NCBI GenBank assembly: GCA_008360955.1 | Contig: LUCM01008411.1 | Location: forward strand, 124,001 to 188,000 | Reading direction: 5' to 3' | Origin: Fasciolopsis buskii | Taxonomy: Eukaryota > Platyhelminthes > Trematoda > Plagiorchiida > Fasciolidae | DNA: 64,000 bases | Shown here: one piece after another, positions 36,550-49,000 of the stretch | How the letters are laid out: the number at the start of each line of letters is the position of its first letter | Position numbering within the stretch: position 1 is the first letter of the stretch | Position numbers and translations under genes: made by a program | Notes under the pieces: model-generated | Told to the model about the DNA's origin: nothing | Databases searched by the model: none | What the model saw: only the letters and a program-made list of their open reading frames with translations

Positions 36550-37800
36550 ATTTGCTTCTCTTCTGCTTACATCCTTATGCACCTATTCCAATCCTAACTG
36601 TCCATCATCACTGTTTCCATCCCCAAACTTAGTGCTTCCAATATTCCAGCCAGAAGTGTTCGTCCCGTCGCTCTTATATTCTGTGGTCTCAGGCTAACGG
36701 AACGGGCTGTCCTAAGACTTCTAACTTCTCCCGTTAGTGTCCCCAATTACCTCTTTCGATTTGTCTATAAACCAATTAAGTCCAACTTGGATGTTTTTAT
36801 TGCTTTGGTTCATCACATCACCAGCTCTTTCGGCCCGCCAAATGTGTCCGACGCGCTTGCTTAGGTTCTTCGTCTATATCTGATTCTTCACAAACTAGAA
36901 GAGTTCTGCTGTCCCGTGAATCCACTGGAATGAGACTGACAGAACTCATTGCACAAAGCTGGGCTGAAAAATTTCCGCAGTTGGATCTGTCTTTTCTCCT
37001 CACTGGTTTTCAACATACATTGGCGATTTGGCAATGATTTCCCCTGGTCTATCATTCAAATGTGTTGTTGATGTTGGTCTCGTCCAGCCTCTATCTAGAA
37101 CCAGGGTTTTCGTCAACTTTTCCAACAATTTGTCCCTCATCCATGATCTTCCTGTTCTTTCTGGTCTAAATCTTGTTTTGCCACAATGCTGTGAGTATCT
37201 GTTCACTTTTTCCTGGTCTGTCTACCACGTCTGATGCGGCTTTCCGTAATGTGGAGCCATTCGCTATTGTAGACTTTATCAAACACTTAGGATTCACAAT
37301 CGATAACAGTTTGCGATGATCATCTCACATTTCTAGCTATGTAAAGAAGCTTAGAAGACTATCTTTTCGCATACACTGCAGTTAAACAGAACACGAACTT
37401 TGTTGCCCAATGTTTTTTACGCATTTCCCTATTGTTCGCCTGTTTTTCTACCGGTTTATTGAAGAATGACTTCAGACTGCTTCTCTAGGGTCCGTCTAAC
37501 ATCAGCGGTCTATCTTCCATAACACTGAAGGAACTGCCCAACAAATTGTATGATACGCGGTCGAAAAAATTTCTGCATAAATTTCTTTCGGATCTTTCCC
37601 ATCCTCTTTTACAATGAACGACAGCTCTGAACGTGCCTCTCACGACTGGACACGTTCTATCTTCGATTCCATACCCTCTCGTATAAAAATCGATAGGAAC
37701 TGAAGTGTTCCTTACGCAACCCGAATTCTCATCAGTCGAGATTAAGTTCCGGTTGACTTCCTTTGCAACCTGTCGTAACTGTATTGTATTATGATCACGC
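36550..37800 (+). mobile_element. Degenerate LINE, second copy of the 32 kb family
   Basis: Decayed reading of the same RT: LTVITVSIPKLS-like text, ARSVRPVAL then LRLTERAV, a YKPIKSNLD fingers region, and near 37,560 KLYDTRSKKFLHKFLSDLSH, a C-terminal block also expected in this family. Extensive stops. Confidence 0.6.
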
Positions 37801-38413
37801 TACTAATGCGTCCATTTTGACAGAAATATGTACAGCAGTGTATGCATAATTTCATGATAACATAGACTATCATGTTAGCTACAAATATGTGAGCCGAAAT
37901 ACCGCCAAAACGGCCTGGCGTCTTCTCGTATCGTGGAACGTGAGTAGTCAGGCGATTTGGCAGTCGATTGTTTCATTCGGATAACGAGCTGAAATTTGTT
38001 TGCCATTTACTTTTTTCATGTGTTTTCGTCGCACGGTGTTATTTAACGATATGCGGGCTTCTTGTCTAACATTCCTCATATTTCTTACGGACATGTTCAA
38101 ATCGCTATCGATAGGGGGTGGTATGCGAAGAAAGGGCCCCATGATCGTGCCTAGTTCATCATATTGCGCTTGTGCAACAGACAACTGACTGACCGTACTC
38201 GTCGGCTTATAAACGCCTGAGGATGGCGTCAAGTCAGAGGAGTTGAAAAAACGTCATAAAAGTACATCCATATGCAAATAAGCAAAACAATGACCACTGT
38301 GACTCATGTTTATCACACAAAATCGGTAACCTGAGGTCAACATTGCATTAATCTCGCCATTACCAAGGTTAAAAGCACATTTCTCCGGACGGTACATTTC
38401 ACGATGACCCCAG

Positions 38414-38627
38414 AAATTCCAGGAAATGAGCGGAAGATACACGAGAAATCTAGTTTACAGTCCCAGGTAGAAATCACCCTTCAAGAACCTCTGCTACTAA
38501 AAAACCGCGTTGGTTCCATTTTGTGTATTATTTGTAAACCAGAGCCTTCGTGGAATGTAAGCCTTCTGGCGAAGACATACTCATTGGGTAAAATAATCTC
38601 CATACGGGTGCATTTTGCTTCCGTCAG
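38414..38627 (+). CDS. TRAPPC10: Candidate TRAPPC10-like exon
   Basis: 214 nt, acceptor ACCCCAG, donor CAG|GTGACA, phase 1 in and 2 out. It reads IPGNERKIHEKSSLQSQVEI, then LQEPLLLKNRVGSILCII and finishes ISIRVHFASVR. As I recall the family, this resembles the start of the TRAPPC10 beta-sandwich region (a VHVGGVLCVEI strand followed by a VNVHFS strand). Strand and order agree with the exons at 45.9-51.4 kb. Confidence 0.4.
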
Positions 38628-39189
38628 GTGACACTGGTGAACCACTTCCAAATTACACTAATCCGCTCAGACGAAAGTATCGAGTCTGTCCCTAACTTAA
38701 GTAACTGCCAAAATCATGTTATTCGGCCGTGCTTTACTAATACTCAATTAAGCATGGATAAGTGTGTGCTTGGAACGGCTTTAGGATGATGCTTTTGTGT
38801 TACTTTGTGGAAACCCGAATATTTTAATTTCATTGTGAAATATATCATTGTGACAGTTTATCTGTAGAGTCAAGTTCGGTAGTGCAAATACCATGAAACC
38901 CAGAGGCCTATTTTCCGGGAAAACGGGCTTCGTCTAACTTGAGCCAAACTACTGTGTGACGTATGACATTACCGTAGCACAGTGGGAACATACATGGCGG
39001 AGTAATTCATAGTGAACAACGAAGAGGTGTACGAAAACGAGATGCGCTACCGGGATGGTACTCCGCTGAGCTGGAGTGGACAGTGCGCGCTTGCCGAAAC
39101 CCAACTAGAGGATTGACGGGGTGACCTCTGCCCCGATTTTTTGGCCTGAGGATCTAATCGACAAAGCATTAGGAAGATTTGAATGATTC

Positions 39190-39610
39190 GTAACCTAATG
39201 GAGACCATTAACTGATTGCTCAGTTCATACGCCTTTGAGATTGGACCAAGTATCCTAGGTGCCCACGATATCCCCAAGCGATGGACGTTGATGAACATAA
39301 TGGCGCATGCTTCTCCATTGCCGGGTTTTGATTTAGCGTCAGAGTTTAGTTAGCTGCCATAGACTGACTGCCAAAGACCACTCAACCCGACTGATATTGC
39401 GAGACATTCTTCTTTGTCCTGTCACCATGATGAAAGCACATTCTTCACGAAAAGGCAGTGAGTGAGACTTCATCAGCAAAAGCTATTTGGGACGTGCAGT
39501 CACGTTGGAGCATTTTGAGAGGCGTTCAGGATGAGTAGCCATCTCAAGGCTTGACAATATTCACCTCCAGCTATACTGATGCGTTTCGAGGCTTTTTGAG
39601 GTGTTTTAAA
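39190..39610 (-). repeat. Dispersed repeat, copy 3
   Basis: CTCAGTTCATACGCCTTTGA and GTATCCTAGGTGCC match copies 1 and 2, and GGCGTTCAGGATGAGTAGCC with the following 60 bases matches the second half of copy 1. About 400 bp in total. Confidence 0.5.
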
Positions 39611-40588
39611 ACTAGATTCAGCGCTTTGTAAATGGTGTTCTTTTATTCCACACAGTTTGGTCATGATTGTGAGTTATCGCATAAGTTTGTGCAATCGTAT
39701 TAATCTCAAACCAACGTGTTACGAGAGGTGGGGACTCGCTGTAGACAGCTTATGCCAGAAAGGTTTCGATTTCGATTTGGCCGTGACATTTTCCTTTTGT
39801 TCTTATACCTTCAAGGAGCCCAAATGCTCCTTTTTCGAAAACCCTGAGCAAGTGAATAATAACGGACTGTGGAATTCAGGAGTAGCGCCAAAGAGTTACA
39901 AAGGGTGTCATCATTGTGCAATTGTCGGACGTTCGGCGTCCATGATGATCTTGCCTTGGCTCGGATAAGACATGCGCAGGTGCAAGTTACGGGCTGCACG
40001 TTCAACTGTGTGCACTTGCTCGAGGGTCGAGTTGAACACGGCAGAATAATCTGCCAGCTAATAAGAGTAATTCCTGGTTCCATAAATAGAAGTAGCTTGT
40101 TCCGAGAGTCTGAACCAACTAGAAAATGTTCATATATTCACAATTTGAAATAGCAAAAGAAACAACGACCAAAAATTTAAGAGAACCTTACTCGTCCAGC
40201 AGAAGCTAATCGACCAATCCTAGCGGTACACATGATATGGGCGCAGTGTGTTTAACGAGAATCATCACTTAATTGGATGGGCATACGCCCCACGGCCTTG
40301 CTTCGTCCAACCTTGGCCTCGATTTCAGACAGGAGATGTCTACTTTCCTACTGTCTTTGATTTTGGAACGAAATGAGGTTCCACATTCTCGTCTGACTCA
40401 TCGTGTGTTGGACCAGGTTGTTAATGTCTCGGCAACGGTTTAGCGCATGGCTTCCAAATCAATAATGTATATTGAATTTAAGACCAAAGTGTACAATTTT
40501 GATTTGGATATACAGCCGTCAAGTGGTACACGTTGGCTCTGAGTACTAACCCCCTTTTCCCACAGTAATCGACTTTGTTAAAATCTAG

Positions 40589-40752
40589 CAGAAATTTTCG
40601 ACTGCCTGGAGACCATCCCACCTACCAGACCTAAAATAGATCATATTTACTTGGAGTCGATTCCAGGCAGTGACATTGTTAAGTTACTCCCGGGTTCCGG
40701 ATATGACAATAGAAAATCCGTTCTGTTTCCCTTACTGGATAACGGCCTGTGA
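40589..40752 (+). CDS. Exon-like open segment, unidentified
   Basis: After the acceptor ATCTAG the frame reads EIFDCLETIPPTRPKIDHIY, then LESIPGSDIVKLLPGSGYDN, to a TGA at 40,750. The composition is protein-like, but no clear donor is seen and phase does not match the 38.4 kb exon. It could be another exon of the TRAPPC10-like gene or chance. Confidence 0.25.
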
Positions 40753-41684
40753 ATTTCGCATGATTCAGTTAGCAACCCGAGGTTGGCCGTATCTCGGGAC
40801 TAATTCGCGTATTAGCCAGATATGTCAAAATTAACACTGCTGCCCCATTTTTTAGTGACCAGAATGTCTTGTCGGACCAAGAAGAAATTTCAAGATGTTG
40901 GTCGGAACAGCTACCCGCACTGAATAGAGGAAACTGACAAATGTATTTTGAAATGTATCAACTAAAAACCTGGGAACCCAACACTAATTTGTTCATTTGT
41001 CTTTTGGTCATCGACCGGGCATCACCAATCACAGACCACCCCCTCCTCTGTCATTTTGGGTACACTGAGATTTATAAGAATTTCCCATCTACATGGGAGA
41101 TTTATTAAATATTTTGTGTTGCACTGGAATTGCGTGTTGCGTCATCGATCAACTGCCAGGCACACTCGTTGCCAGCCCACGTCCGATGGAGAAAATAGAT
41201 ACAGACGCACACATAAGAGTGGAAATTGATCGAATAACTGTTTCCTAATTGACCTCTTCGCGTACCATCAGACAGACGTGCGCGGATGTGACTCGCGGTC
41301 TAGGCACTGGATTGACCGGACCGGTTCATTTGCGCTTGCACTTTTCGGGGCTAAATTAAGCGCCAATGTTGTGACCCTTCTGGTGCTTATCCAGCATGCA
41401 TGCCACTTTTCCACTGCCTTACCACTATGCACACAGTTACTTTCGTGATCGTTATTGTATTATTTTACCACACAATGGTCATTCAGTCAGCGCCGACCAC
41501 GAGTTAGCCAACTGGCGTTTGCTGCTCTAGTGAGGTTGGTAGGCTCTTAAATCATTCCATTATTACTGAGCTCATTATGAGTGTTCCAACCTTATACCAA
41601 AACGGTGTAACAAAACCAATGCCTGCATTTTACGTTTTACCAGCTAAATTAGAAGCCGATGTGAAACTAGCAAGTTTCAAAGAA

Positions 41685-41835
41685 TTCATCATATAATATC
41701 AGCACCCAACTAATCATTATCCTTGTTGGAAACCGTGAGCAATGCAAAGCCTCCATTCCCCAACAGGGACGCAAACCCAGGATGAAAGATTTTGAGTTGA
41801 ACGCACCAGCAAGTAAACCAACTTCTCTACTATTC
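41685..41835 (-). repeat. SINE family A with tRNA-like head, minus strand
   Basis: Minus strand: TTGGTTTACTTGCTGGTGCG (box A region), then TCCTGGGTTTGCGTCCCTG (box B region), then the family A body. More decayed than the 23.1 kb copy. Further right, 42,010-42,050 resembles 55,075-55,110 (GAGAAGCCATCTATCAGTAG-like), so the repeat may extend to about 42.05 kb. Confidence 0.5.
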
Positions 41836-42855
41836 ATCGAAAGTCAACTCTGCATGGCAGATCGCTCTTAACGGTCACCGGATTTTGCAGGCCACATACA
41901 TTCGTTCACCTGAGTATCCATCTTGGAGTGATGAACGACTTCTCCAAAGTGCATGAGCACATTACAAACGACTTGTTAAGCACTTTATGATTGTTCGTTA
42001 TATGCTTGTATCCTAGAGGGAAGCCATCCATCAACTAGAGGTCCGTAATGTGGTAAGCAAAGGTATGCGGAGTGCAAAATCTAGTGACGGATGTCGGCAC
42101 TGTACCATACGAAGTTGATGTTTGCTAAACCATTAACAACCTGTTTGATTGGACTAATGACTAACGCGTTCGAATCGAAATCGTTCAACCCCGGATCGTG
42201 GTAGTTATGCACCGATGATAGGAATTAAGCAGCTTTGTAATCCCTCCATGCTTTCCTAGTGGCAAGGTGAGTGCTGATACTGCGTGGGGAATATTTATAA
42301 CCCGTATAAAATCCTCCATCATTATTGATTACTCAGCATTAAGCTTTGGTAAGCAGGAGACACGTATCACTCATAGAATTGAGTGTGGTCCCATGAAAGA
42401 AATGAAACTGCGCTCCGTCGGGTTATACATGAGTTGCGAATGGAAACAAGACAGTGATTCAATGTAGCGAACGATAATCGCATTACTGTCACAACACATC
42501 CTCCCGGAAATCAACCTTTTTCATGACCTGATGAAAATATGAGTGTAATGGAACTAGCATTCCCTATAGTTGCTGGGATATCAATAGGTCAGTTATGGAA
42601 ACGAGCCGAGAAACTCTGAGTTGCTGCCTACCGCCACAACATATACAAAAACACAATTCTCCCGACCTAAAACCTGATCAGACAGCCTCGAATGGTATGG
42701 AGTACAGAAGTAAGGTGAAAGGGTAATGGAGTTCCTAGGCCGAATATAACAACCGAATAACATATGGATCCTAGGTACCGATGCAACCGGACAAAGAACT
42801 CAGACAGAACATGTTATTTTGCCTGCTTCGTCTGCAGTGAAAACTGAAGAGTTAG

Positions 42856-43170
42856 ATGGATTGTGTGCGCGACAGTCTCAAATTTCCAATGGGATCCAGT
42901 ACGGTTCTGAACATGAACCACTCAAGGGAACGAATTCGATTCAATTTCGACCGAATCATAATGCTCCTGAACGGCAATCGTTTGGTGGGACAAATCGGAC
43001 TGAAGGATACCAGGTTTGTGATCGAGCACAATTCAGATACCGTGAATCCACGTTGCGTTCCGTTAGTAGAAGACGGTAAAATCAATCGGACTGTTTATCT
43101 GAGTCGGCTGAGCGCTCAACGGCTGGCGAAATCCAAGGTCGAAGACCAGTGTTTGGATGCGGTAAATTAA
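42856..43170 (+). CDS. Candidate TRAPPC10-like exon
   Basis: Open 104 codons after GAGTTAG. It includes SRERIRFNFDRIIMLLNGNR and LVGQIGLKDTRFVIEHNS, which has the G-x-x-x-I-x-F ... G-x-x-x-x-x-Q-I ... F-V spacing of a TRAPPC10 beta-sandwich segment (compare VTLEPGANQITFR...QL...WFVL). A donor at CCAG|GTTTGT (43,014) would shorten it. A second open frame overlaps it (42,819-43,079), so the reading is uncertain. Confidence 0.3.
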   Translation: MDCVRDSLKFPMGSSTVLNMNHSRERIRFNFDRIIMLLNGNRLVGQIGLKDTRFVIEHNSDTVNPRCVPLVEDGKINRTVYLSRLSAQRLAKSKVEDQCLDAVN

Positions 43171-45896
43171 ATGGACAAGTTGACGAAGGAAGACAAATAA
43201 GTGAGGACTCTGGACATTGCGGTCGTACACTTCACACTGCACCAAGAGGGAAATGGTGCAAACAAAAGCTTTAATTTTAACTGAAGCTACTGGACGGCAA
43301 TGGCGACTTCATTCATTGACTGTTTCAGTTCCACTGAACTCAGTGAGTCAATTGTCCAATAAGAAAAACTTCACTAACGTCGAATGCCACAGAAATCTTG
43401 TCGACCATGCCTGAAGTTCTTCTCCTGGTCGAACTTTTCGCGCCGTTCGGATATAATACAAAAGTGCATGAAGAACTATCACTATTGCAAAGGTTTAATG
43501 CGTGGTATTAGGTAGGGCTTGGAAAACTTAGCCTGAAGAACGAATTTGTTCCGAGTGATTCTTTCTTAAGCAAATGCGAAACGACAAACATTACTAGGTG
43601 ATTGATGTGCACAGAACAGGAAATGATTGTCGGGGGAGCGCGTTTTGGCGTGAGTGGACAGAATTATTTATTGTCGTGCTTGCATACCTTCAAATACCAG
43701 TATGGGTTGGTAACTGATGTATTATTATTCGTAGAATGCGTAGTGAATCAATGTTTCGCCTACTAGAGGCATTGGGTTGAGTTCCAAATTCATTATTCTG
43801 TAGATAATGACATACTAGAAACGTTATTCTTAGAACCGCGCAGTAGCATGTTCTACACATAGTTTCTGGCTCTTAGTTATCACGTAACTGTGATATGGAA
43901 TAGTTTGGCTCAGGTGCGGCATTTATTGGATTCCGAGGTGGAATAAGAGTGGGAATATTCCAAACGATTGTGGAGTGATTCAGATAATCAGCATTCATAT
44001 TACCTGACTGCTAACATTACTACTCACATGAGACAGCGACCTTCCAAATGAGTGCGTTACTGACCTAAATAACAAAACAAACAAACGACCGGCGTGAGGC
44101 CTGCCGAAAAACGCAAAGGAGCTAGTCATTTTCTCCCTGACAATCATGCACCGCTTCTACCGGGAATCACCAGTCGTCAAACTGCATAACTGCACCTCAG
44201 CGACAAGTCGTTCTCACCAACTCGGAGGAAAACATTCAAGTCACAAAGCCATAAAAATGTGGAACTCACCATTGCGCACCTAGGCCTATGTGGTGAACAC
44301 ATTTCATCGAATTATCGAGTGACAATCTGATCGAGCCGTCATGTAAGTTGGCTTCCAAACCAACCTGGTTAAATTCGTTGGTTGGAAAAAACTGCCAACT
44401 CACTCAGCCAGTGAAAAGTTGATAGCCAATGGGACAGTGTGATCGGAATCTGACTATGGTATCTGAACTCGCTTGCACATTAACACGACCCGATCGCATC
44501 CTCTCCTATTTATTGGCCTATTCTTATCAACCGAGGTTCATCCTGGCCCGAATAACGTTAACCAGATTAGACTTGGTACAAACAAGGTAAGAATAACATC
44601 CCGTTGTAGGCCAATGCTCCGTCAAAGTAACGACTAGGATCGATACTTGCATAAAGCTGAACCAATGTGGTGGCCGATGACATTCACGCTAGGCAGCGTA
44701 TATGTCTACCGATGACCTTAAAATCTATCTACGTTCGTACTTTTGATACAACAGCGTGTCAGTGAGCATGCCATGTTCATTGATGTGATGTAGAATTGAG
44801 AAGTGACTGGTGGTTAGACGATCTGAACCCACAGCATTTATACAAAGGCGCCATAGCTTTGGCAGTTTGACTAAGGATCCATAGGATTTTGAGTTTGTGG
44901 TAGCTGGCTTCACACACTCGTTCTAAGCTATTTGAAATGTCTTTCCGAAATATGTGAGGCTGCCAGCATTTCAAAGTTTTCCGAATCTGGTCATCCTAGT
45001 GAAAATGAGCTAACTTAGTCCTGCGAAAATTTTCATTCATTTCTCACCCACAGTTGTAAAAACATTCGAAATAAGTGCTTGCTTAGATGAGGCTATGCGG
45101 CATATGATTTAAAAACCCTAGGATATTGCTTACACACAATGGAATCGGAGAATGTCTACCGAATTTCTGTCAAGGTTTTTTTACTTAGTTCAAAAAATAG
45201 CAAAACGCCCATGAAAATATTCATATTGAAAAGAAAGCCGATTGTTCCTCAGTCTATGCGGTACAAGAAGATTGTCGGTTAGGCCTGGTTCCGTGTCTAA
45301 TGCGTGCACCATTTCCAGAATTTTATTGCCTATCCCCGGGGAAATAAGTAGCGGCAAAACGCGTTACACCACCCTGATTTCCCAGACACCCAAGTCCGTG
45401 AAGTAGGCTGAGCCAAAATGTCATCTGACAACTGCGCTGATCCACTCAATTCCTTCCCCCGTAAACCATGTTGGAAAAGTCAATTAACACTTCGCAGAAA
45501 CCGTTAAAAACTGCATTATGACATTGACTACTTAAATTCTAGTCGGTAGACAGAATAAAACAATAGCTGTGTAGTTGGCTGACGCTTAGGTTAACCGAAA
45601 GCAGACTTCTGCCTTCATCATTGCACACTTTTGTTTATGAAAGTTTTTCTGAAACTTGATGTTCAGCCAAAAATGTGGGCGATGCGAATCTGTATGAGTG
45701 TGGCCCATCGAAAGTATGAAACGAGCTTATCGTAGTTCGAGGCAGGAAAATGCAAACACCTGAATCCATGCATATGTGCCACTAAACTGAAGAAATGGCA
45801 TCATTAATATTGCAATAACTATGATGAGTGGAATGGGCATTCAGGTTAAAGGACCAATCAATGGAATAACATTTAACTCGAGGTCAAGTATTGCAG
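43171..45896. other. Intronic or intergenic, nothing recognised
   Basis: No domain, RNA or repeat that I can name. If the TRAPPC10-like model is right this is one of its introns. Confidence 0.4.
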
Positions 45897-46076
45897 ACGG
45901 AAAATATTTTCGCCTCAAAGTTAGTAACTGATGCAATTGCCCGATTTTGCCTGTCAGATCTGACTTGCCCAATTTGGAATGACAGGAGTGCTCAGCACCC
46001 ATCGTTTTCACCATTTAGCGAAAATTCCTACTTTAGCTGGTGCACGCGCGAATTCGTATTGCCAAATAACCAGATC
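45897..46076 (+). CDS. TRAPPC10: TRAPPC10-like exon c
   Basis: 180 nt, acceptor ATTGCAG, phase 0 in. It reads TENIFASKLVTDAIARFCLS, then PSFSPFSENSYFSWCTREF and ends PNNQI at a weak donor ATC|GTTTAT, phase 0. Without splicing the frame would stop at 46,085. Confidence 0.45.
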
Positions 46077-49000
46077 GTTTATAGCTGAGTAGATAAACCA
46101 ACCGGGTCTTGAGTACACAGTCAATATTCTGACGAGACTCGAATTGATTTAAAATTAAGGTGTAGCTTTTCATATTTCTGAAGAATTCTGAATGTCATTC
46201 ATTACCTGAGTGATTCTTACACTCAAATTAGGCGAACTGACTGTGTGATAATAAAAAAATCATGGACACGAATCATCAGCTCCAACCCAAAAATGTGCAG
46301 CTGAAGGTGACCCCGTTTACTGGAAATCATGTTTCAGTTTATTTACAAGGTATACGCATATATACTAAATAGCGCATCATTTTCGGAATGTCTCTTGGTC
46401 AGCAACCATCCTGGAATGTGCGCATTTCCGCCAGTCGCCATTGTTTTGACTGAATGGTGGTCATTGCATGCGATATCGAGGCTGGACCGGACAGTGTCAC
46501 GTGACACTCGTAGATCAATCACAAGTGCACAATCAATCGCTTCGATTTACTATGAGATAGGCAGTCGTGCAGAAACGAACAAATGCGTCGACCGTAGTTT
46601 TGTTTCACCGCATCAGTTAAGTTTTCCGAATGACTAGCCAAATACTTCAGGTTGGCAAACTCTGTCTGGCTGATGCGATGGAATTCACAGACTATCATTT
46701 GAATAGCGCAGTCTGGGATAACCGTTTGTGCAGTAGAATCATGGACTGATGTGCTTTTTTCATCCGAATGACAGACGTGTGACATATATGCAGATTTTGT
46801 GATGCCTATTGATCTGGCTATTTATCGCATTAGAGGTTCTTCTGTTGATTTACCAATTGGCAACATTGACTCACGGCCGACTACCATGGTCCTCCCAATT
46901 CCATTTATCTCAGCTTTGAATTGCAGCCTGGATAAAGAACATCTAACTTGGCTCATGGAAGATAATATGACTGAATGTGCACTACATTGTCCACTGTGCT
47001 TCGTCTGCTTTTTGACCAATCAATCAATAGTGGTTAGTATGATCCGCACAGTAGCATTAAGCGGTTCATCTGTTTGACCTCCTGCAAGTTTTATGGATAT
47101 TTCGCAGATTGTTACATTCGTTTGACTTTCGACCTCATCCTGTACTCTTGGCAATCAACCGTTTGGCGTGTCCGCATATATCCCGAAAACTAATCACGTG
47201 CGGATTGTCATGACCACTGAATATGTTTACATGCGCACCCCTTAGTACCATTACCGCAGAAATGACCGGGACAACTGTCTACTGTGTTTGCCCTTTAATC
47301 AGTCAATATCACTAAATTTGATTAATTGAGATTATTATCATAACTTCATTTATCTTGCCACCAGACGACTATGAAACCCGAATCACATGCCCGGGTTCCT
47401 ACCCATGGAAAACCGTATTTCTAACTTCTTCCTCAATTTATGTTCGACCCTTAAAAATGATAGAAATATCTTTACTACCCGACACCTCACCGGCGCATAT
47501 CATGCATATGCGACTACGAGTTTTAGATTTTCAACCACGAATATTTTATCCAGGAGCCCAAAAAGCGGTTCCGCTTTTCTTCGCTAAGGTCACCATTAAA
47601 TGTGATTGATATTCCCAGTCAAAGAAGACCATTTCATTGAACATAGTGCTACAAGATGGAACGCTCTAAACAATGGTATATGTGATTTCTCTCTCCACCA
47701 GCACAGGCAAATATCATCTAACTGATGTCCTAAAAGAAAATACAAGTTGGCGAATTGGCTCGTTTTCAGTGGTTCCTACTCATGCCATCACACCACAAAA
47801 CATTCGGAAAAAATTTCTCTCAAAGAGGGAGTGGATTAGTTAGATAAAATATAGATATGAAAGGTTTTATGATCTTGCATGCATAACCTGAATACACAAG
47901 AATGTATTGTGTTAATTGTTTTGTTGTCTAGGGTTTGCATTGGGACGGAGGGTGGGCCAGGGGAGTTGAAGCGCAACCACAAATTGTTTTTGAGAACAAA
48001 ATGGAGGATTGTGAAGACGGATTGCGACAGCTTCCGCAGTGCTCAAGAGGCGACACTTTGCCAACCTGGATTGTTGACCTCTGACCTTATAAAGGGTCCG
48101 GAAAGCTTGCATCACATTCACACGGTGGCTAGTCTGTGCTAGATGTGAAACGATCGCGCTATTAAGTGACTTAATTGTTCCAGTGCCCAACCTTGCACAC
48201 GGGTGCGTTCAGACAAGCACCTGGTCGTGCGGCCAGTGTACATTGTCCCACAGGAACATGTGAATAAACAGATACAAAACGAGGCTGCAGAATCAGGAAC
48301 TTCGTCTTCCAACCATAATTACACTACGGGACGGGATTTGAACAAGATTCGAAGCTTGGCTGCATAGAATGTCTTATTGATGGCGCTAGTCAGTCTTCGT
48401 CGTGCTATCTCTGCTAGCTTATCACCTTTGAATGGCAGAAATATGCATACTGGCTTTCTCTCCACCGTTGTCCTCCCTGGAACTTCCTTTATTATCTCCA
48501 AGATCTTATCGATTAATTTACTTGGGAAGCCATTTTCTGTCAATACTCTTCTTGCCATCTGCAATCCAGCTTCAAGAGCATCTTCTTTGCATATTCTTCT
48601 GGTTTTGGCTATTAGGTTCCTCTTCACATCAAAAGATGCAGAACTGTGAAGGTTGACGTATTATCCATTTCACGTGGCCTTCCTGTCTGAGCCGTCTTCT
48701 CGATGACGTTGTTGTGCATCTAGAAATGCTATTTCATTGTCCAACTCTGTTGTGAATTTCACATTTGCTTGAGCTGATTTGAACTTGTTCAACAGTTGGT
48801 TAGTTCTCGTCAATGGGTTGAGTCCACAGAATATTTCATCCACATAAGGTTTGTCTATTCAGAGCCCTTGTATTGACGACTCGAGTGGCCCACGTCTCAG
48901 CTTTGACATGAAAATGTCTGCTAGTAATGGACCGTGTGGGGAACCCATTGCTACGCTGTCCTTTTGGCAGTCGTTTCAAATCTAGCACAGACTAACCACA

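Noticed and set aside
37948..38232. Minus-strand frame of 94 codons containing a QYDEL string reminiscent of TRAPPC10
   Set aside because: It lies on the opposite strand to the TRAPPC10-like exons, and five residues are no evidence; probably repeat-derived or chance.
47879..48142. Plus-strand frame starting MHNLNTQECIVL, also at 55.3 kb and on the minus strand at 56.9 kb
   Set aside because: It recurs only because it is the reverse complement of the Penelope-like element's 3' end; the sense strand carries the GIY-YIG endonuclease.
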